Shown here in pieces: positions 47,878 through 51,478 of a stretch of DNA of 51,478 nucleotides. Numbering within the stretch: position 1 is the first letter of the stretch; every line of letters starts with the position of its first letter. A model generated the notes under the pieces. The model saw only the letters and a list, made by a program, of their open reading frames with translations, was not told the origin of the DNA and searched no databases. Source of the DNA: Bacteroidetes bacterium UBA6221 (GTDB taxonomy: Bacteria; Bacteroidota; Bacteroidia; Chitinophagales; Chitinophagaceae); contig DISB01000011.1 in NCBI GenBank assembly GCA_002421685.1, positions 1 through 51,478 on the forward strand, written 5' to 3'. The position numbers and the translations under genes are program-made.

Positions 47878-50109
47878 CTAATTAGCGTATTCGCTCATGA
47901 ATTTGATGCGCATCATCTGTAGTTGCTCAATCGTTATATTACTGTCCCTGAATTCTTCATATGCTTCTTCCAGGTTATCGTCGGTACTGTTGCGGAAGTA
48001 ATCAAAAATATCTTCCTGTTCATCTTCGTCCAGCTCCTCGTCTATACAATAGTCAATATTCAGTTTAGTACCACTGCCCACAATGGTGTCCATCTCTACA
48101 AGAAGGTCCTGCAAGGATAGTCCTTTATTTTTGGCGATTGTTTCCAGCGGTATTTTCTTATCTATGTTCAGGATGATATATACCTTCATGCCGCTTTTGT
48201 TCACCACGCTCTTCATCACAAAATCATCCGGTTTCACTATATCATTCTCTTCTACATACTTTTCAATCAGGGTCACGAATTTTTTACCAAACTTTACGGC
48301 TTTGCCCTTGCTTACGCCCTGTATCTTTTCCAGTTCTTCGAGTGTAGTAGGGTAGTTGGTAGCCATATCTATCAGCGAGTTCTCGAGGAACACGACAAAC
48401 GGGGGTACATTTTTTTCTTTTGCTACCTGTTTCCTCAGGTCTTTCAGCATCTCATACAGCACCGGGTCTGTAGTAGCGCCGTTCCCGTTTCCTGACGGGG
48501 TATCCTCATCCTCGCCATCACTGTCCTCAAACTTGTTGTTCAGCGCCACCATTATCGAAAACGGCTTTTTCAGGAATTTTCTCCCTTTGGGCGTTATTTT
48601 CAACAACCCGTATTCCTCGATGTCCTTCCTGATTAGTCCTTCCAGCATCATCTGCCTGATAAGGGAGAACCAGAAATTGTCTTCCATCTCCATAATCAGT
48701 CCTGTGCCGAATGCCTTCAGTTTATCGTGCCTGAAAGTTTTTATTTGTGGTGTCGCCTTGCCCAGTATCACGTTCACAACATAGTCTATATTGAAACGTT
48801 CATCCAGTTGGTCAATGGCATCGAGTACTATTTTCGAGCTGTCTTTTACTTCCAGTTTTTCTTTCGGGTTCAGGCAGTTATCGCATTGGCCGCAATTTTC
48901 CTGTTTCAGTTCTTCGCCAAAGTAGTGCAATAGGAGTTTCCGGCGACAGACGCCGCTTTCGGCATACGCTACGGTTTCTGCTATCAGTTGCGCACCCATT
49001 TCGCGTTCGCTCAATGGCTTGTCGCGCATCAGGTGTTCCAGTTTTTGTACGTCCTTGTGAGAATAGTACAGGATACATTTTCCCTCCAATCCATCACGAC
49101 CGGCACGGCCTGTTTCCTGGTAATAATTTTCCAGCGATTTCGGGATGTTATAATGTATCACGAAACGGACATCAGGCTTGTCAATACCCATGCCAAAGGC
49201 AATAGTCGCAACGATGACGTCAACCTCTTCCATCAGGAAATCATCCTGCCTTTTTGCACGTACGGCCGACTCCAGCCCGGCGTGGTATGCTACGGCTGAA
49301 ATATTGTTAGCCCTTAAAGTTTCGGCCAGTTCTTCGGTAGTCTTCCGGTTTAGAGTATATATGATGCCACTTTTACCCTTATTCTGGTTAATGAACTTAA
49401 CTATGTTTTTCAGGTTCTGGCTTTTGCTTCCTTTGGACTGAATTTCGTAATACAGGTTGGGCCTGTTGAAAGAGGAAATGAAGATTTCCGGACTTCTTAA
49501 TCCCAGGTTTTTTACAATATCATCCTGCACTTTGGGTGTAGCCGTAGCTGTTAACGCTATGATAGGCAATTGGTCGTTTATCTGGTCTATCATGTCACGC
49601 AGCTTACGGTATTCCGGTCTGAAATCATGCCCCCATTCGGAAATACAATGCGCTTCGTCCACCGCTATAAAAGATATGTTCATATCCGAAAAGAAGGATA
49701 TGTTTTCTTCTTTTGTAAGGGTCTCAGGTGCTACATATAGTAATTTAGTAGTACCGTCCAACAGGTCGGATTTTACCTTTTTTTGCTGCGTCTTGCTAAG
49801 GGTTGAGTTGAGAAAATGGGCAATATTATCCTTGCTGCTGTACCCGCGGATAAGGTCTACCTGGTTTTTCATCAATGCTATCAGCGGCGAGACTATTATG
49901 GCCACACCTTCGCTCACTAATGCCGGCAGTTGATAACATAACGATTTGCCTCCTCCCGTCGGCATGATCACAAAAGTATCTTTGCCTGACAGGATACTTT
50001 TAATTATTTTTTCCTGGTCGCCTTTAAATGTTTCGAAACCAAAATGTTCCCGGAGCGCTTTCTTAAGGTTCAGATTTGATGTTGTAGTAGGAGCAATTCC
50101 TGCTGTCAT
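47878..50109 (-). CDS. recQ: ATP-dependent DNA helicase RecQ
   Basis: A 743-residue RecQ helicase acting in 3'-5' unwinding at stalled forks and recombination intermediates. FGFETFKGDQEKII is motif 0, MPTGGGKSLCYQLPAL Walker A, DEAHCISEWGHDFRPEYRKL the DEAH box and aromatic loop, and ALTATATPKV motif III. ATIAFGMGIDKPDVRFVIHY and YYQETGRAGRDG are motifs V and VI. The Cys-rich zinc site (CRRKLLLHYFGE, CGQCDNC) and RQC domain follow, then an HRDC-like domain (PPFVVFLENSLIDMATNYPT). The C-terminal ~120 residues carry an acidic tail (DEELDEDEQEDIFDYF) seen in Bacteroidota RecQ. Complete and unbroken. Confidence 0.96.
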   Translation of the reverse strand: MTAGIAPTTTSNLNLKKALREHFGFETFKGDQEKIIKSILSGKDTFVIMPTGGGKSLCYQLPALVSEGVAIIVSPLIALMKNQVDLIRGYSSKDNIAHFLNSTLSKTQQKKVKSDLLDGTTKLLYVAPETLTKEENISFFSDMNISFIAVDEAHCISEWGHDFRPEYRKLRDMIDQINDQLPIIALTATATPKVQDDIVKNLGLRSPEIFISSFNRPNLYYEIQSKGSKSQNLKNIVKFINQNKGKSGIIYTLNRKTTEELAETLRANNISAVAYHAGLESAVRAKRQDDFLMEEVDVIVATIAFGMGIDKPDVRFVIHYNIPKSLENYYQETGRAGRDGLEGKCILYYSHKDVQKLEHLMRDKPLSEREMGAQLIAETVAYAESGVCRRKLLLHYFGEELKQENCGQCDNCLNPKEKLEVKDSSKIVLDAIDQLDERFNIDYVVNVILGKATPQIKTFRHDKLKAFGTGLIMEMEDNFWFSLIRQMMLEGLIRKDIEEYGLLKITPKGRKFLKKPFSIMVALNNKFEDSDGEDEDTPSGNGNGATTDPVLYEMLKDLRKQVAKEKNVPPFVVFLENSLIDMATNYPTTLEELEKIQGVSKGKAVKFGKKFVTLIEKYVEENDIVKPDDFVMKSVVNKSGMKVYIILNIDKKIPLETIAKNKGLSLQDLLVEMDTIVGSGTKLNIDYCIDEELDEDEQEDIFDYFRNSTDDNLEEAYEEFRDSNITIEQLQMMRIKFMSEYAN

Positions 50110-50299
50110 ATTATATTATTTACGGCCTAAGTAAACGTCACATCATGCTAAGTATTTATATGATTATAATGTTTATGGTGCGTTTGCACAAAGGTGTGCG
50201 AATTTACAACTAACAATTTAAATAAATTGCAGTTAATATGCAATGTTTTCTTAAAATATATATCCACATATGGCAGATATGTTTATGCAGTTATAAAAA
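50110..50299. promoter_or_regulatory. region upstream of recQ
   Basis: This AT-rich stretch should hold the recQ promoter. A near-palindrome TTTGCACA / TGTGCGAA (about 50183-50202, 7 of 8 pairs) and TTGCA/TGCAA (about 50227-50242) are the only structures I see. No TAnnTTTG box is evident on the minus strand. Confidence 0.3.
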
Positions 50300-50322
50300 A
50301 GCCCCCTTATAAACAGGGGGCT
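50300..50322 (-). terminator. intrinsic terminator of the T9SS cargo gene
   Basis: AGCCCCCT (50300-50307) pairs with AGGGGGCT (50315-50322) around a 7-base loop. On the minus strand a run of six T residues follows. It lies 20 bases past the stop of the gene ending at 50342. Confidence 0.88.
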
Positions 50323-50341
50323 GAAAAATTATCATCTGCAA

Positions 50342-51478
50342 CTACCTCATCAACGTTACGTTACCTTGTTTGTTGATTATTTGCCCTGACGGTGCTACTG
50401 CTTCTATAGTATATATAAAGACACCTACCGGCTGCGGTTTACCTTCGTAGGTGCCATCCCATCCTTCATTAATGTCGGATGTTTCGAATACTTTAGCCCC
50501 CCAGCGGTTATATACTGCAAAGCGTTTCAACTCAGCTGCTCCCCTGCGGATTAATTTCAGTGTACCATTAGCTCTGTTCCCAGGGGTGAATGCGTTGGGC
50601 AAGGTCAATATTACGTCGTTGTTCACCAATACATCTATGGAATCGATAACTGAACAGCCTGTTTCCGTCCTTCCATGCACAATATACCTCGTGTTCACTT
50701 TCGGGCTTACACTGGGATTGCTGACATCCGCGTTGCTTAATCCCAATGGCGGAAACCACGTATAGTACAGGCAATTGCCACCGGGGTCCATGCGATAGTT
50801 TTCGCCGGGGTAAATTCGCACCGTATCATCCAATTCAATTATTGCCCTGGGCTTGACAGCAATCTGTACATTATTTGTGTCCAGGCAACCGAAACTGTCA
50901 GTTGCGTATACTGTGTACACCTGGTCGGCAACCGGCCATACCCTGGGTTGCACCGCGCTCACACTGCTGATGTTGTAATCCGGCAGCCAGTAGAACTTAA
51001 CACCCGGGTTAACCGTCATGCCAATGGTCACCGTATCGCCCGGGCAGATAGCCGTATCTCCCGGCAATGTAATGAACTCTGCAGCGTAAACACTCAGGGT
51101 CACCTGGTCTGAGTCTGCGCAGCCTGCGGGTGTGCGGGCTACAAAGGTCAGGGTAGTGATGCCTTCATCCACAGCCGAGAATATCGGGTTCTTACGGTCG
51201 GGGAAATCCAGTGCCGCACCCGGTGTCCAGCTATAGGTGTACCGGGTGAATGTATTGGGGGTTACTATTGCCGTCAGCTGCAATGTATCGCCATAACACA
51301 ATGACTCGTCATTGTTTACCTGCACCGAAGGATTGGGCTGAACATCTATTTTGATGTCTACCGTAGAGTCTACACCCGGGCATTCAGGTATTTTGGTAGC
51401 GTGCAATACATATATATGCAAACCTGTATCACCAGGTGTTATCGAATTGATGATTCCTCCCGGATTGGTATATGAGGG
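50342..51478 (-). CDS. C-terminal part of a large T9SS-exported protein (gliding motility-associated CTD), partial
   Basis: The frame is open to the window edge (378 codons visible, the 5' part lies outside). Repeated Ig/PKD-like units with conserved Cys and Trp positions (YGDTLQLTAIVTPN, ICPGDTVTIGMTVNPGVKFY, YWLPDYNISS, RIYPGENYRMDPGG) precede a C-terminal sorting domain. That domain shows LPNAFTPGNRANGTLK, FAVYNRWGAKVFET and GWDGTYEGKPQPVGVFIYTI, the CHU_C/type B signature recognised by the type IX secretion system. The protein is thus exported and surface-bound or released. The ligand of the Ig-like array is unknown. Confidence 0.9.
   Translation of the reverse strand, partial: PSYTNPGGIINSITPGDTGLHIYVLHATKIPECPGVDSTVDIKIDVQPNPSVQVNNDESLCYGDTLQLTAIVTPNTFTRYTYSWTPGAALDFPDRKNPIFSAVDEGITTLTFVARTPAGCADSDQVTLSVYAAEFITLPGDTAICPGDTVTIGMTVNPGVKFYWLPDYNISSVSAVQPRVWPVADQVYTVYATDSFGCLDTNNVQIAVKPRAIIELDDTVRIYPGENYRMDPGGNCLYYTWFPPLGLSNADVSNPSVSPKVNTRYIVHGRTETGCSVIDSIDVLVNNDVILTLPNAFTPGNRANGTLKLIRRGAAELKRFAVYNRWGAKVFETSDINEGWDGTYEGKPQPVGVFIYTIEAVAPSGQIINKQGNVTLMR

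Overview
The window looks like a chromosome segment of a Bacteroidota bacterium, probably near Chitinophagaceae. The signs are a T9SS/gliding-type C-terminal sorting domain at the right edge, Bacteroidota-style lipoprotein signals, weak or absent Shine-Dalgarno sequences, occasional TAnnTTTG promoter boxes, and Bacteroidota-type phage tail genes. I see no tRNA, rRNA, CRISPR array or insertion-sequence transposase. Family names are my recognition of motifs in the translations; no database search was run.

Left part (1-11.7 kb). A DinB-like gene converges on a minus-strand group (GT2 glycosyltransferase, small secreted protein, rluF). A stand-alone response regulator then diverges from a tightly coupled plus-strand operon. 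That operon encodes an E1/ThiF-nitroreductase fusion (Rv1355c/MoeY type), a GNAT-like protein, a 7TMR-DISM sensor kinase, a receiver-kinase protein and a CheY-like receiver. Biosynthesis-like enzymes sharing an operon with a membrane sensor suggest a 'make and sense a small molecule' system (inference). A TraB/GumN protein and a ZIP transporter follow on the minus strand.

Phage-derived module (about 11.76-18.66 kb). This is a compact lysis and baseplate/fibre block: a truncated baseplate-like gene, a glucosaminidase endolysin, a holin-like protein, a probable holin/u-spanin reading frame, a LysM tail protein X, gpJ- and gpI-like proteins, fibre proteins and a DNA adenine methyltransferase flanked by repeats. 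Capsid, portal, terminase, sheath, tube and tape-measure genes are absent. It is a remnant or partial module.

Centre (18.9-27.4 kb). yqgE, a lipoprotein and uvrC come first. Then an orphan NarL-type regulator diverges from a four-gene cluster: a large protein with a (Glu-Pro)n stalk and a CFI-box C-terminal domain, a cytochrome P450 with an atypical I-helix, a one-TM 'FFAP' protein and an HTTM/SdpB-like membrane protein. I judge this cluster the best candidate for an undescribed protein- or peptide-modification system.

Alpha-glucan/trehalose region (27.6-43 kb). glgX, treZ and a treY-malQ fusion on the plus strand converge with glgE, treS-maltokinase and glgB on the minus strand. Together they cover trehalose to maltose to maltose-1-phosphate to branched glucan, and glucan back to trehalose, without glgA or glgC in the window.

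Right part (43-51.5 kb). A minus-strand run holds an SDR, an ABC ATPase, an ABC permease and surE. Then come a di-haem cytochrome c peroxidase lipoprotein, recQ, and the 3' end of a large T9SS-exported protein that runs off the window. Several intrinsic terminators punctuate these units.
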